From Saprospiraceae bacterium (GTDB lineage Bacteria > Bacteroidota > Bacteroidia > Chitinophagales > Saprospiraceae): 64,000 nucleotides of DNA. Numbering within the stretch: position 1 is the first letter of the stretch; each line of letters opens with the position of its first letter. The notes under the pieces were generated by a model that was not told the origin of the DNA, searched no databases, and saw nothing but the letters and a program-made list of their open reading frames with translations. A program made the position numbers and the translations under genes. Shown here piece by piece: positions 44,642 through 53,857 of the stretch. The stretch spans positions 1 to 64,000 of the forward strand of contig JALSGS010000053.1 in assembly GCA_026982695.1 (NCBI GenBank), read 5' to 3'.

Positions 44642-46444
44642 ATGAAAAGATTTCTATACGCACTTTCCATAACCTTGTCGCTGGCAAGTAATTCCATTTG
44701 GGCCCAGCAACAACCCCTGTTTTCCAACTTCTTTCAAAATGAGTTTGCCTTCAACCCTGCCATGGCAGGTGTACATCCCTATATGCAATTGCGTGCCCTG
44801 ATGCGCAGGCAGTGGGTCAATGTACCTGGTTCACCCACCACCCAGGTACTTACAGGTAGTGCACGCATCGCAGGAGCTCCCTTTGGCGTAGGTGCTGTCA
44901 TGTACAACGACTTGGCAGCTAAAATGCAACGTAGTGGTGGCAATGTAGCTGCTGCCCTCCGCCAACCTATACTTGACTCTACCACTACACTGGCTGTAGG
45001 CCTCTCTATAGGTTTCTTTCAATGGCGTGTGCAGCCAGGTATTACCGTAGAAAACGAATCGGATGCCTTGCTCATCAGTGCCCAAAATGGGCTATGGGTA
45101 CCTGAGTTCAACGTGGGGCTACATCTCGAAATGCAAAATGGCCTCTTCTTAGGCATTGCCGCACCCCAAGTAGTGACACAGCGAGCCGCTTTTGACCCTG
45201 AAAACCCCGATTTGGGGCACGCCAATTTCGTACCACACTATCAAATGCTGGTGGGCATGCGCAAATTTGCAGGCCCTGATCAACGCGTTTGCTTTGAGCC
45301 CACGGTCCTACTCAAGGTGGTCGAAGGCGCACCGCTACAATACGATGCAGGTATGCGCCTTATCTTGAACAGCAAATTTTGGGCAGGAGCTATCTACCGA
45401 CGCCAAGACGCTATCTCAGCCCTCATCGGCTACCAGCTAGGCGACCGACTCGACTTGAGCTACTCCTACGACTACACCCTCTCCGATCTGAAACGCACCA
45501 GTACTGGTAGCCACGAAATCACTGTAGGATACCGCTTCGTACCGCTCAAAGATAGCGACCAGGATGGCGTTCCTGACGACAAAGACCAATGCCCCGGCAA
45601 ATGGGGCCCAGCAAACAACAACGGCTGCCCAAGAGAGGAAATCGCCAACCTCGACGACCGCGATGGCGATGGCATTCCCAATGACCAAGACCAATGCCCC
45701 GACGAGGCAGGCCCTAAGCAGTTCAATGGATGCCCTTGGAAAGATCGCGACGGCGACGGCATTCACGACATGCAAGATGCCTGTGCCGACCTGTGGGGCA
45801 TAGCTTCCAATGGCGGATGCCCACGCGATGATACAGACCGAGATGGCATCTTAGGTGCAGCTGACAAATGTCCTGATCAACCTGGCACCTTAGCTACACA
45901 GGGATGCCCCAACATCGATAGCGATGGCGACGGCATCATTGATGGACTGGACCGATGCCCCAACCAGCCTGGCCGCATCGACAACGAAGGATGCCCCATC
46001 GCCGCTGTAGCTGCATTGCCCAACGACATCCAGCAAATTTTGGAGCTAGCAGAGCGCAAGGTCTTTTTCGATGTAGATAGCGACGAAATCAAACCAGATG
46101 CCTTCGAATACCTGGACAAACTGGCAGAAGTACTCATCGCACATCCCAATTGGAAGTTGCGCCTCACCGGCCATGCCGACGCCACCGGCCCTGAAGACTA
46201 CAATATCGAGCTATCAAAGCGAAGAGCAGAAGTCGTCTTATTCTACCTACTCAACCGGGGTGTGCCACGCCACCAAATCATGGCAGCATATTACGGCGAG
46301 TCGCAACCCATCGCACCTAATGAAAACCCCCGATTGCGTTATCTGAATCGGCGCGTAGAAATGCACTTCATTATTGACAACCAAGAATTTGGCACGCGCA
46401 ATCATATTTACGAAGAAAGATCCCATTATCGAAATGATAAATAA
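44642..46444 (+). CDS. PorP/SprF barrel fused to five TSP3 repeats and an OmpA-type domain
   Basis: 600 residues. Residues 1-20 are a signal peptide. About 22-300 is a PorP/SprF domain (QQQPLFSNFFQNEFAFNPAMAGVHPYMQL). About 302-460 holds five thrombospondin type 3 calcium-binding repeats, each starting D-x-D-x-DG and ending in GCP. About 480-580 is an OmpA-type domain with GHADATG, LSKRRA and NRRVEM; the diaminopimelate-binding Asp and Arg of OmpA correspond to D513 and R528. The barrel would be in the outer membrane and the tail in the periplasm on peptidoglycan. It probably serves the adhesin encoded just upstream. The domain content is certain; the anchor role is inference. Confidence 0.92.
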   Translation: MKRFLYALSITLSLASNSIWAQQQPLFSNFFQNEFAFNPAMAGVHPYMQLRALMRRQWVNVPGSPTTQVLTGSARIAGAPFGVGAVMYNDLAAKMQRSGGNVAAALRQPILDSTTTLAVGLSIGFFQWRVQPGITVENESDALLISAQNGLWVPEFNVGLHLEMQNGLFLGIAAPQVVTQRAAFDPENPDLGHANFVPHYQMLVGMRKFAGPDQRVCFEPTVLLKVVEGAPLQYDAGMRLILNSKFWAGAIYRRQDAISALIGYQLGDRLDLSYSYDYTLSDLKRTSTGSHEITVGYRFVPLKDSDQDGVPDDKDQCPGKWGPANNNGCPREEIANLDDRDGDGIPNDQDQCPDEAGPKQFNGCPWKDRDGDGIHDMQDACADLWGIASNGGCPRDDTDRDGILGAADKCPDQPGTLATQGCPNIDSDGDGIIDGLDRCPNQPGRIDNEGCPIAAVAALPNDIQQILELAERKVFFDVDSDEIKPDAFEYLDKLAEVLIAHPNWKLRLTGHADATGPEDYNIELSKRRAEVVLFYLLNRGVPRHQIMAAYYGESQPIAPNENPRLRYLNRRVEMHFIIDNQEFGTRNHIYEERSHYRNDK

Positions 46445-46512
46445 CACCACTTGCCTCTACAAGAAGTGTCAACTTGTGTAGGCTTGGGACTTTTGCTTCG
46501 CTTTGCATTTAT

Positions 46513-47451
46513 TTATGGATGATGCTTATACACTGAGGATGGCTCTTGAGAGCCATCCTTGTTTTTTTCTTTCAAGTAGATCAGCCACTTGTACAAATCA
46601 AGACACCACAATGGTATAGTTGTGCGGCCACACAACTGCTGCTCAAGTACTGTAGCAAGGCTTTCAATTGTACGCAAAGGGAAAATGGCAGTTAGCCAAC
46701 TCCATTGTGCCGCCTGACGCTGCAAGCGAGTGCGTATCGGTATGCCCATTTGCTCAAGTGTTACTAGATTGGCTATTGCCTCCCGAGTCTTGCGCAAAAA
46801 GACATCAGCGGGCTCTAAACCCAGATGATAAAGCGGATTGTCGATATGGCACACCTGTACTTTATGATCGCGCAGGCTTTCGCCAAAAAGAGTGTCCTCA
46901 TGCCCATACCCCTGCAGCCGTTCATCAAAGCCTCCTATTTGGAAAAATAGCTCTCTTTGAATCAAAAAGTTGTGTGTACGAAAGGAGTCCCATGGCTTAC
47001 GCCGCCGCATCACTACAGGCACTTGCTCGCGCCTGCGCCCGTAGTGCCAACGCAGCCAAAGAGCTGGATCGTCGGGCGGTGCCTGCTGATAGATCGTACC
47101 TCCCACTACTACCTGTGCTCGATGAGCCGCACGCACATAGCGCTCGAAAAAATCGGGATAGCGCACTGCTGAATCGGCATCGGCAAAAAGCAGCCATTCG
47201 CACTGCGCTACCTTGGCCAACAAATTACGCACCTTAGCCCGCCCTACATTTTCCTCTAAGGCCATTACCTGAACTCCCTGACGACGCAACGAACAATTGA
47301 CTCGTTGCCACTTTGGCAAAGATGCATCGTCAGCAACAATAAACTCCACAGACACAGCTGAGCGAGCAGCCAAACCTAATAACTGTCGGACAAAGGGGCG
47401 TGCATCCTGATTGCGCACAGGTATCAATACAGACAAGCGCAATGGCAACAT
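46513..47451 (-). CDS. family 2 glycosyltransferase
   Basis: Start placed at the ATG at 47451 (MLPLRLSVLIPVRNQ), 312 residues; a TTG eight codons upstream is less likely. GT-A fold: SVLIPVRNQDARPF, FIVADDASLP, ENVGRAKVRNLLA, and DADSAVRYP, the metal-binding DxD region. GGFDERLQGYGHEDTLFGESLR is the acceptor-side ED motif seen in GT2/GT7C-type enzymes that make polysaccharides. Donor and acceptor sugars are unknown. No other cell-wall sugar genes are adjacent. The 3' end of the gene overlaps a terminator on the opposite strand. Confidence 0.88.
   Translation of the reverse strand: MLPLRLSVLIPVRNQDARPFVRQLLGLAARSAVSVEFIVADDASLPKWQRVNCSLRRQGVQVMALEENVGRAKVRNLLAKVAQCEWLLFADADSAVRYPDFFERYVRAAHRAQVVVGGTIYQQAPPDDPALWLRWHYGRRREQVPVVMRRRKPWDSFRTHNFLIQRELFFQIGGFDERLQGYGHEDTLFGESLRDHKVQVCHIDNPLYHLGLEPADVFLRKTREAIANLVTLEQMGIPIRTRLQRQAAQWSWLTAIFPLRTIESLATVLEQQLCGRTTIPLWCLDLYKWLIYLKEKNKDGSQEPSSVYKHHP
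46536..46568 (+). terminator. terminator of the PorP-TSP3-OmpA gene, inside the glycosyltransferase coding end
   Basis: AGGATGGCTCT, two-base centre TG, AGAGCCATCCT, then TGTTTTTTT. The stem is an 11-base perfect inverted repeat. On the other strand the same bases encode DGSQEPSS near the glycosyltransferase C-terminus. Confidence 0.7.
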
Positions 47452-47559
47452 TTTTGGCGAAAGCCGAAAAAACAATACTGCAAAACAAATGAATCTGGGT
47501 CAATCTGCACCCTTACTTTTACTCCTTGCACATAATATACTCGACAAGCTTCCCTGTTG

Positions 47560-47567
47560 TACCTTTG
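47560..47567 (+). promoter_or_regulatory. candidate -7 box of the mqnE-mqnA operon
   Basis: TACCTTTG, perfect match to TAnnTTTG, 33 bases before the mqnE start. No -33 TTG at the right distance was found. Confidence 0.35.
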
Positions 47568-47600
47568 CCTCATTGCACGCAATAGTAAACTTCAGCAACG

Positions 47601-48800
47601 ATGAAACCAGCCAAGCTGCAGACTATCTGTAACGATCATTCACTCGACAACACACTGCGTCGCATCGCTGAAAAAGTAATGGAAGGTACGCGCATCACTC
47701 CCGAAGAAGGCCTCTATCTGTACGAACACGGACCCCTAGGTTTTGTAGGAGCGCTGGCCAACTACATGCGCGAACAACGCCATGGCGACAATACCTATTT
47801 CAATCGCAACTTCCACATCGAGCCTACCAATGTCTGCATTTACGATTGCAAGTTTTGCTCCTATTCCCGGCGCATCAAAAAAAGGGAAGACGGCTGGGAA
47901 CTCAGCATGGACCAGATCATGGAGCAAGTCAAGCAATACGACGGCCAACCAATTACGGAAGTACATATCGTAGGTGGCGTGCTACCTCAATACGACCTGG
48001 AGTTCTACACCGAACTCTTTAGGCGCATTAAAGCACACCGCCCTGACCTACACATCAAAGCACTTACACCTGTAGAATATCACTACATTTTTAAAAAAGC
48101 TAAAGTCAGCTACGAGCAGGGAATGCAAATGATGAAAGAAGCTGGGCTGGATTCCATACCTGGTGGCGGTGCTGAAATCTTCGATTCTGAAATTCGAAAA
48201 AAGATCTGTGCGGACAAATGCACCGCAGCACAATGGCTACAGATCCACGAAATTTGGCACCGTATGGGAGGTCGCTCCAACGCCACCATGCTCTACGGCC
48301 ACATAGAAGCATATCACCATCGCATCGATCATATGGAGCGACTGCGGCAATTGCAAGATCGCACTGGCGGGTTTCAGACTTTCATCCCGCTCAAGTTTCG
48401 CAACAAAGACAACCAGATGGCGCACATCCCCGAAGTAAGTGTTATTGAAGACTTGCGCAACTATGCCATCAGCCGCATCTATCTGGACAATTTCCCGCAT
48501 ATAAAAGCATACTGGCCCATGATAGGCCGCCAGGTAGCACAGCTATCACTTGCTTTTGGCGTCGATGACATCGACGGCACCATCGATGACACGACCAAGA
48601 TCTACTCGATGGCAGGCGCTGAAGAACAGCACCCCGCCATGAGCACAGAAGAGCTCGTCCAACTGATTCGACGTGTAGGCCGGCGACCACTTGAACGCGA
48701 TACCCTCTATCACATCATTAAAGACTATACCGACTACCAGTTCGACTCTGACAAAGAAATCAGGGGGTATATTTCCTTACCTGTAATAGGCAAAAATTAA
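47601..48800 (+). CDS. mqnE: aminofutalosine synthase MqnE (radical SAM)
   Basis: 399 residues. MqnE joins the enolpyruvyl-benzoate made by MqnA with a SAM-derived adenosyl unit to give aminofutalosine, the second step of the futalosine menaquinone route. The radical-SAM cluster is C79-x3-C83-x2-C86 in EPTNVCIYDCKFCSYSR. Family stretches: TEVHIVGGVLPQYDLEFY, KALTPVEYHYIFKKAKVSY and DSIPGGGAEIFDSEIR, then NATMLYGHIE, are the MqnE rather than the MqnC pattern, although MqnC is a sister family. mqnA follows 48 bases later. Confidence 0.92.
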   Translation: MKPAKLQTICNDHSLDNTLRRIAEKVMEGTRITPEEGLYLYEHGPLGFVGALANYMREQRHGDNTYFNRNFHIEPTNVCIYDCKFCSYSRRIKKREDGWELSMDQIMEQVKQYDGQPITEVHIVGGVLPQYDLEFYTELFRRIKAHRPDLHIKALTPVEYHYIFKKAKVSYEQGMQMMKEAGLDSIPGGGAEIFDSEIRKKICADKCTAAQWLQIHEIWHRMGGRSNATMLYGHIEAYHHRIDHMERLRQLQDRTGGFQTFIPLKFRNKDNQMAHIPEVSVIEDLRNYAISRIYLDNFPHIKAYWPMIGRQVAQLSLAFGVDDIDGTIDDTTKIYSMAGAEEQHPAMSTEELVQLIRRVGRRPLERDTLYHIIKDYTDYQFDSDKEIRGYISLPVIGKN

Positions 48801-48848
48801 CACACTACCACCTGTTAGCAAATGATACTCTGTGACAAGAGTTTACAC

Positions 48849-49622
48849 ATGGAACCCATAAGAGTTACTGCTGTAAGCTACCTCAATACCAAGCCATTTC
48901 TCTACGGCTTATTGCATGCAGGAATGGAAGCACACATGGCACTGAGCCTAGACATTCCCAGTGAGTGTGCACGCAAACTCATTGAGAATGAAGCCGACTT
49001 GGCACTCATGCCTGTAGCTGCTATCCCTCAAGTGCCCCATGCTCAAATTGTATCGGATTATTGCATCGGTGCAGAAGATGAAGTGCGTACTGTATGCTTA
49101 TTTGCCCAAAAGCCCATCCATCAGCTCACACATATCTACTTAGACTACCAGTCACGTACATCGGTAGCCCTGTTACAGTTGTTGCTCAAACACTTTTGGC
49201 AACACGAAGTAATACTGTTGCCCAGCAGCCCTGGCTTTGAAAAGAAAATTGCCGGTACTACGGGCGCATTGGTCATTGGCGATCGCACCATTCAACTGGA
49301 GCGCCAGACAGCTTTTGCATACGACTTAGCCCAGGCCTGGAAGCAATGGACAGGCCTACCTTTTGTCTTTGCCGCATGGGTAGCCAACAAGCCATTGCCT
49401 GCCGATTGGCTCCGGCAGTTTAATCGAGCACTAGCCTTGGGCATCCAAAGTGTACCTAAACTCAGTTTGCTATTGCAAAAACCTGCACCTTGGTTCGACT
49501 TGCAGGAGTACTTTACCCGATACATCCGTTACGAACTCAACGAGGCAAGGCGACGTGGACTGCAACACTTCCTCGAACAACTGCGAATGGCCAGGCTCAC
49601 AACCGCTACCGCTCACCTTTGA
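48849..49622 (+). CDS. mqnA: chorismate dehydratase MqnA
   Basis: The start is placed at the ATG at 48849 (MEPIRVTAVSYLNTKPFLYG), 257 residues; the upstream frame from 48822 adds nine residues not expected. MqnA removes water from chorismate to give 3-[(1-carboxyvinyl)oxy]benzoate, the first futalosine-pathway step. It has the periplasmic-binding-like fold with VSYLNTKPF, ENEADLALMPVAAIP, VRTVCLFAQKPI and LDYQSRTSVALL as conserved marks. The gene is co-directional with mqnE and overlaps the 3' end of the convergent DUF4230 gene by ten bases. Confidence 0.92.
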   Translation: MEPIRVTAVSYLNTKPFLYGLLHAGMEAHMALSLDIPSECARKLIENEADLALMPVAAIPQVPHAQIVSDYCIGAEDEVRTVCLFAQKPIHQLTHIYLDYQSRTSVALLQLLLKHFWQHEVILLPSSPGFEKKIAGTTGALVIGDRTIQLERQTAFAYDLAQAWKQWTGLPFVFAAWVANKPLPADWLRQFNRALALGIQSVPKLSLLLQKPAPWFDLQEYFTRYIRYELNEARRRGLQHFLEQLRMARLTTATAHL

Positions 49623-50839
49623 AACAGAGCTGGTGGAGGGTCCATCTGTGCCTTCCCTTTCCGATCCTGAGGTGAGGAAGGTATACTGGGCTGTGCAAAC
49701 GCCACGCGCAAGTGGTAACCATCAAGCGCCACTAGTATGGGAGCCAACATGGTCTGCAACAATTCGACAGCCTTTTTCTTGGCCCGATCAAATACTTGAT
49801 CTTCTCGGATAGCCTCCTCGCGAAAAGCCTCGCCCAGCAACTCAAAATGCTCGTTAAAATCACTACTTTCTATCTCGCGCAGCCAGCCTATGTCAAGTTT
49901 GTCCACTCGTGGGTACACCTCATGACTCAATATTTCAGGCTGTGGCAGCACAACTACCACCTCTTTTCGAGCAGGCACTACGTGCAAATCAAAGTATTTA
50001 TCCAACCGAAAACCCACTTTCAATACGCTCATGGCCGAGACTTGCACTTCTGTTTCCGATACGGCAAAACCAAAAAACTTGGTCTGCATCTGCTTGCTCA
50101 GCCCCTTGCGCTGGCGCACCTCTACAGTCGCCAGCTCGGCAATTGCGCGCGTCACCTTCTCCTTGAGCATCCCCTTAGAACGCGAAAAATCCTCAATGCG
50201 TGCACGGGCCTCTAAGCGCTCGATCATGGGCATTAGCGCTTCTGATAGGGCTACACCACAAGGCGAATCGGCTCGAAGGCCCTTGACCCACATCAACCCT
50301 TGCTCATCGGTAAATACTTTGGCAATCACCCCATTGATCACCGTACAAGCATATCGCGCAGCCACCTCATAAAATCGCGATACGGCATTAGTCGAAAGCG
50401 TTTGATACCAGGACTCATAAGTAGCCGACGCCGTATCGCGCAAGCGGGTATAGTCTTCAAAGATCAGCTCGCTGACCCACTCGTGCTGTTGTTCATAGGC
50501 CTGCTGCATGGCTGTACGTATGCTGTCGGGCACACCCAGTCGATTGGCTAAATGGTCTAGCATCGCCGTATGCAATTGGTAAACCAACTGCACAAACTCC
50601 CGATGATAGCGAAAAGGATGTGTGAGTACAGGTAAGGCCAACGCTTCGTCAATTTTACCGCGAAATGCACTTGGTTGAAAAGTAAGCTGTACCTGTACAG
50701 GCTCTGCTGTATATGCTGAATTGGCCTGATAATACTGATAGGCGATTACCATCGCTGCTGTAACCACTGATACAATCAACAGCCAAGTGGTGAACTTGCC
50801 AGTGGACGGCTTAGCACGCTGCTCACTACTCATGCACAT
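49613..50839 (-). CDS. DUF4230 membrane-anchored protein
   Basis: 408 residues. A single N-terminal membrane segment (about 14-35, FTTWLLIVSVVTAAMVIAYQ) is followed by a large soluble part. Residues about 225-370 match DUF4230 (ELATVEVRQRKGL, FGFAVSETEVQVSAMSVLKVGFRLDKYF, VVVLPQPEILSHEV), a domain of unknown function in Bacteroidota and Firmicutes. The N-terminal half (residues 50-220) is helical and unassigned; the length is above usual DUF4230 proteins (about 200). The end PSSPQDRKGKAQMDPPPA is probably disordered. It follows the sigma-54 activator gene by 51 bases. Confidence 0.7.
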   Translation of the reverse strand: MCMSSEQRAKPSTGKFTTWLLIVSVVTAAMVIAYQYYQANSAYTAEPVQVQLTFQPSAFRGKIDEALALPVLTHPFRYHREFVQLVYQLHTAMLDHLANRLGVPDSIRTAMQQAYEQQHEWVSELIFEDYTRLRDTASATYESWYQTLSTNAVSRFYEVAARYACTVINGVIAKVFTDEQGLMWVKGLRADSPCGVALSEALMPMIERLEARARIEDFSRSKGMLKEKVTRAIAELATVEVRQRKGLSKQMQTKFFGFAVSETEVQVSAMSVLKVGFRLDKYFDLHVVPARKEVVVVLPQPEILSHEVYPRVDKLDIGWLREIESSDFNEHFELLGEAFREEAIREDQVFDRAKKKAVELLQTMLAPILVALDGYHLRVAFAQPSIPSSPQDRKGKAQMDPPPALFQR

Positions 50840-50890
50840 TCAATTGAGTGAAACTCAAGTACTAATTGTACTACACAGGGCCACTCCTAC

Positions 50891-52198
50891 TCAGTCCAAG
50901 TTGTATTGCTTGATCTTGCGATACAAGGTACGTTCAGAAATGCCCAACTCCCGAGCGGCATCTTTCCTCCGGCCATTGTGCTTCTTGAGGGCTTTTTTGA
51001 TGTATTCCTTTTCCATCTCCTCAAGCGACAGGTTTTCCTCTATGACTTCCGCCTCTGCTTTTTCCACTTCAGTAGGCAAGATGACTGGCCGATATGCTCC
51101 ACCAGTAGCAGGCTGATGACTATCACCAGCCACTGCAGCAGAAACCGTAGAAGGGGGAGTGGAAGAGATGAAATCAGCTTTCACGGGCAATCGGGCACGC
51201 CACTCCCGCTCGGGCACTACTGTAGGGAGTGCCGTACCATCGGGCATATTCAAACCATTCTTTTGCACCAGCTCTACCACCAACGACTTCAAAGCATTGA
51301 GATCGCGCTTCATTTCGAAAAGGAGCTTGTAGAGTATTTCGCGCTCACTCATGTCGAAATGGGCTTGGCCTTCTTCGTTGGGCACAGCCAAACTCACCGA
51401 GCTGACTTCAACAATTTGTGGCGCTACTTGGAGCAAATCCTCTGGGCCGATTTCTCGCTTTTCCGACAGAATCGATAATCGCTCTACTACATTTTTCAGT
51501 TCGCGAATATTGCCGGGCCAGCGATATTGCAACATCATATCGAGCGCTTCTGGCGTGAACCGGATGGGATCGGTACGATAGCGCTCGGCAAACTCCACGG
51601 CAAACTTTCGGGCAAGAATCGGAATGTCTTCTGGCCGTTCGCGCAGCGCAGGTAAACGGATAGGCACCGTAGCCAATCGATAATAGAGGTCTTCGCGAAA
51701 CTTACCCTTCTTTACCTGCTCTTCCAGATCCTTGTTGGTGGCAGCTATGACACGCACATCGGTTTTGAGCACCTTTGACGAGCCCACCCGCATAAACTCC
51801 CCATATTCCAGTACGCGCAACAGATAGGCTTGCGTGTCCAGAGGCATCTCGCCAATCTCGTCCAAAAAAATCGTCCCCCCATTAACCGTTTCGAAATATC
51901 CCTTGCGGTCAGAAGTAGCACCTGTAAATGCCCCTTTTTCGTGTCCGAACAGTTCGGAGTTGATCGTACCTTCTGGAATAGCACCACAATTGATCGCAAT
52001 AAAGTCATTGTGTTTTCTGGGGCTGAGCGAATGAATGACTTTGGAAAACACTTCCTTGCCTACCCCGCTCTCACCCATGAGCAAAACCGTGAGGTCAGTA
52101 GGTGCCACCCGAATAGTCGTGTGCAGCGCTCTGTCGAGCAATTTGGAATTGCCAATAATGCCAAAGCGGCGTTTAATCGATTGAAGTGTTTTATCCAT
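50891..52198 (-). CDS. sigma-54-dependent transcriptional activator without receiver domain
   Basis: 435 residues. Almost the whole protein is the AAA+ activator: Walker A GESGVGKE (42-49), the sigma-54 loop GAFTGA (89-94), Walker [12 protein letters not shown], and the [11 protein letters not shown] sensor-2 stretch. The C-terminus is a Fis-type helix-turn-helix ([23 protein letters not shown]). Residues about 255-385 between these are low-complexity and divergent. No response-regulator receiver, GAF or PAS domain precedes the AAA+ part, so it may be regulated by an unlinked protein or by expression. It is transcribed with miaB (46 bases upstream) and the DUF4230 gene. Confidence 0.9.
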   Translation of the reverse strand: MDKTLQSIKRRFGIIGNSKLLDRALHTTIRVAPTDLTVLLMGESGVGKEVFSKVIHSLSPRKHNDFIAINCGAIPEGTINSELFGHEKGAFTGATSDRKGYFETVNGGTIFLDEIGEMPLDTQAYLLRVLEYGEFMRVGSSKVLKTDVRVIAATNKDLEEQVKKGKFREDLYYRLATVPIRLPALRERPEDIPILARKFAVEFAERYRTDPIRFTPEALDMMLQYRWPGNIRELKNVVERLSILSEKREIGPEDLLQVAPQIVEVSSVSLAVPNEEGQAHFDMSEREILYKLLFEMKRDLNALKSLVVELVQKNGLNMPDGTALPTVVPEREWRARLPVKADFISSTPPSTVSAAVAGDSHQPATGGAYRPVILPTEVEKAEAEVIEENLSLEEMEKEYIKKALKKHNGRRKDAARELGISERTLYRKIKQYNLD

Positions 52199-52244
52199 GC
52201 GCTGTGATCTGATTCAAACCAAGCATTCCCGAACGGCCCATCAC

Positions 52245-53714
52245 CTACTTGTGCATCTCTTCTTGAGGCGCATCCACAATATGGCCCAGTAGCGTAGCAC
52301 TAGTAGCCTCATCTACTTGCACCCATACGTAATCTCCAGGATTCAGCCCCTCCTCTTTGGGAAACACCAACATCTTGTTCTGGGAGTTCCGCCCCTTGAA
52401 ATGCTGGTCGCTGCGACGCGAATTGCCTTCAATGAGCACTTTGAACACTTTGCCCACATCGGCTAGGTTATGCTCCAAAGACTTGCGCGTCTGCAATTCG
52501 ATGATTTCTTGCAGCCTGCGTTTCTTGACTTCCAAAGGCACATTGTCTTTGAGCTTGCGCGCGGCAAGTGTACCAGGGCGCTCCGAATAGTAAAACATGT
52601 AGGCCATGCTGAAGTTGGCCCATTCCATCAAGCTTAGCGTGTCGCGATGAGCCTCTTCCGTTTCGGTACAAAAACCAGCAATCACATCTGTAGAAATGGC
52701 ACATTCGGGTAAAATGCGCCGAATGGCCTCGACGCGCTCCATATACCACTCGCGATCGTAGGTGCGATTCATCAGCTTGAGAATGCGACTATTGCCCGAC
52801 TGCACAGGTAAGTGAATGTATTTGCAAATGTTTTCGTAGCGCGCCATAGTGTACAGCACCTCATCGGTGATGTCTTTGGGATGTGAAGTGCTAAATCGCA
52901 CGCGCAAATCGGGATGAATTTGCGCCACCATCTCAAGCAATTGAGCGAAATTCACCCATTGCCCCGTCTCTGGGTGCTGCCACTTGTACGAATCTACATT
53001 TTGCCCCAGCAGCGTGACATCGCGGTAGCCACGCTCGAATAGCTCTGTGGCCTCGGCCACAATGGTAAAGGGATCTCGGCTGCGCTCGCGGCCCCGTGTA
53101 AAGGGTACCACGCAAAACGAGCACATATTGTCGCAACCGCGCATAATAGAAATGAAAGCCGTGACCCCATTGCTATCCAAACGCATAGGGCTGATGTCGG
53201 CATAGGTTTCTTCGCGCGACAAGAATACATTTACCCCTTTTCCACCCTCTTCAGCTGTAGCCACCAGTTTGGGTAAGTCGCGATAAGCATCTGGCCCCAC
53301 CACTAAGTCGACCAATTTCTCTTCTTCGAGCAATTTGGCCTTCAGCCGCTCAGCCATACAGCCCAATACCCCTACTAGCGTACCCGGCCGCTGCTGCTTG
53401 ATCCGATCGAAAAGACGCAAGCGTTTGCGCACCGTCTCTTCGGCTTTTTCCCGAATCGAACACGTATTGATCAAAATCAAATCGGCTTGCGCCAGCTGAC
53501 GGGTAGGACGAAAGCCGGCTTTCGCCAAAATGGATGCTACAATTTCACTGTCGCTAAAATTCATCTGGCAGCCATAGCTCTCGATGTAAAAATGGCGCGC
53601 AGCCCCAGTGGCTTGTTCCTCTGGCATTTGCTGAAAATACACCTCGCCCTGACGCTGTTCATCTATTTGCCGGATGCCTTCCAATGTGGGGTTGTCGTTA
53701 TACATATGACTCAT
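52245..53714 (-). CDS. miaB: tRNA-2-methylthio-N6-dimethylallyladenosine synthase MiaB
   Basis: 489 residues, methylthiotransferase family. The three N-terminal cluster cysteines are C49 (ESYGCQMN), C85 (INTCSIR) and C119 (GVLGCMAER). The radical-SAM triad is C194-x3-C198-x2-C201 in [27 protein letters not shown] domain closes the protein (about 425-485). The enzyme adds a methylthio group to i6A37 in tRNA. The RGRERSRDP string separates MiaB from MtaB and RimO. miaB followed by a sigma-54 activator gene is a frequent order in Bacteroidota. Confidence 0.96.
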   Translation of the reverse strand: MSHMYNDNPTLEGIRQIDEQRQGEVYFQQMPEEQATGAARHFYIESYGCQMNFSDSEIVASILAKAGFRPTRQLAQADLILINTCSIREKAEETVRKRLRLFDRIKQQRPGTLVGVLGCMAERLKAKLLEEEKLVDLVVGPDAYRDLPKLVATAEEGGKGVNVFLSREETYADISPMRLDSNGVTAFISIMRGCDNMCSFCVVPFTRGRERSRDPFTIVAEATELFERGYRDVTLLGQNVDSYKWQHPETGQWVNFAQLLEMVAQIHPDLRVRFSTSHPKDITDEVLYTMARYENICKYIHLPVQSGNSRILKLMNRTYDREWYMERVEAIRRILPECAISTDVIAGFCTETEEAHRDTLSLMEWANFSMAYMFYYSERPGTLAARKLKDNVPLEVKKRRLQEIIELQTRKSLEHNLADVGKVFKVLIEGNSRRSDQHFKGRNSQNKMLVFPKEEGLNPGDYVWVQVDEATSATLLGHIVDAPQEEMHK

Positions 53715-53857
53715 GATGAATAATACAGCTCAAAAATACTCGTCGAAAAAACGCGCTACTCACCAACAGGTTTTACAAAGGGAGGCAAAGATACGCAAAT
53801 CTTCTCCAAGTACTGTCATTTTGGCAGCACAAGCTTTTGCGCTTACGCAAACGCCGA

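Noticed and set aside
53509-53524. A 16-base perfect palindrome CGAAAGCCGGCTTTCG
   Set aside because: It lies in conserved miaB coding sequence (KAGFRP region) and has no regulatory setting; probably codon-driven.
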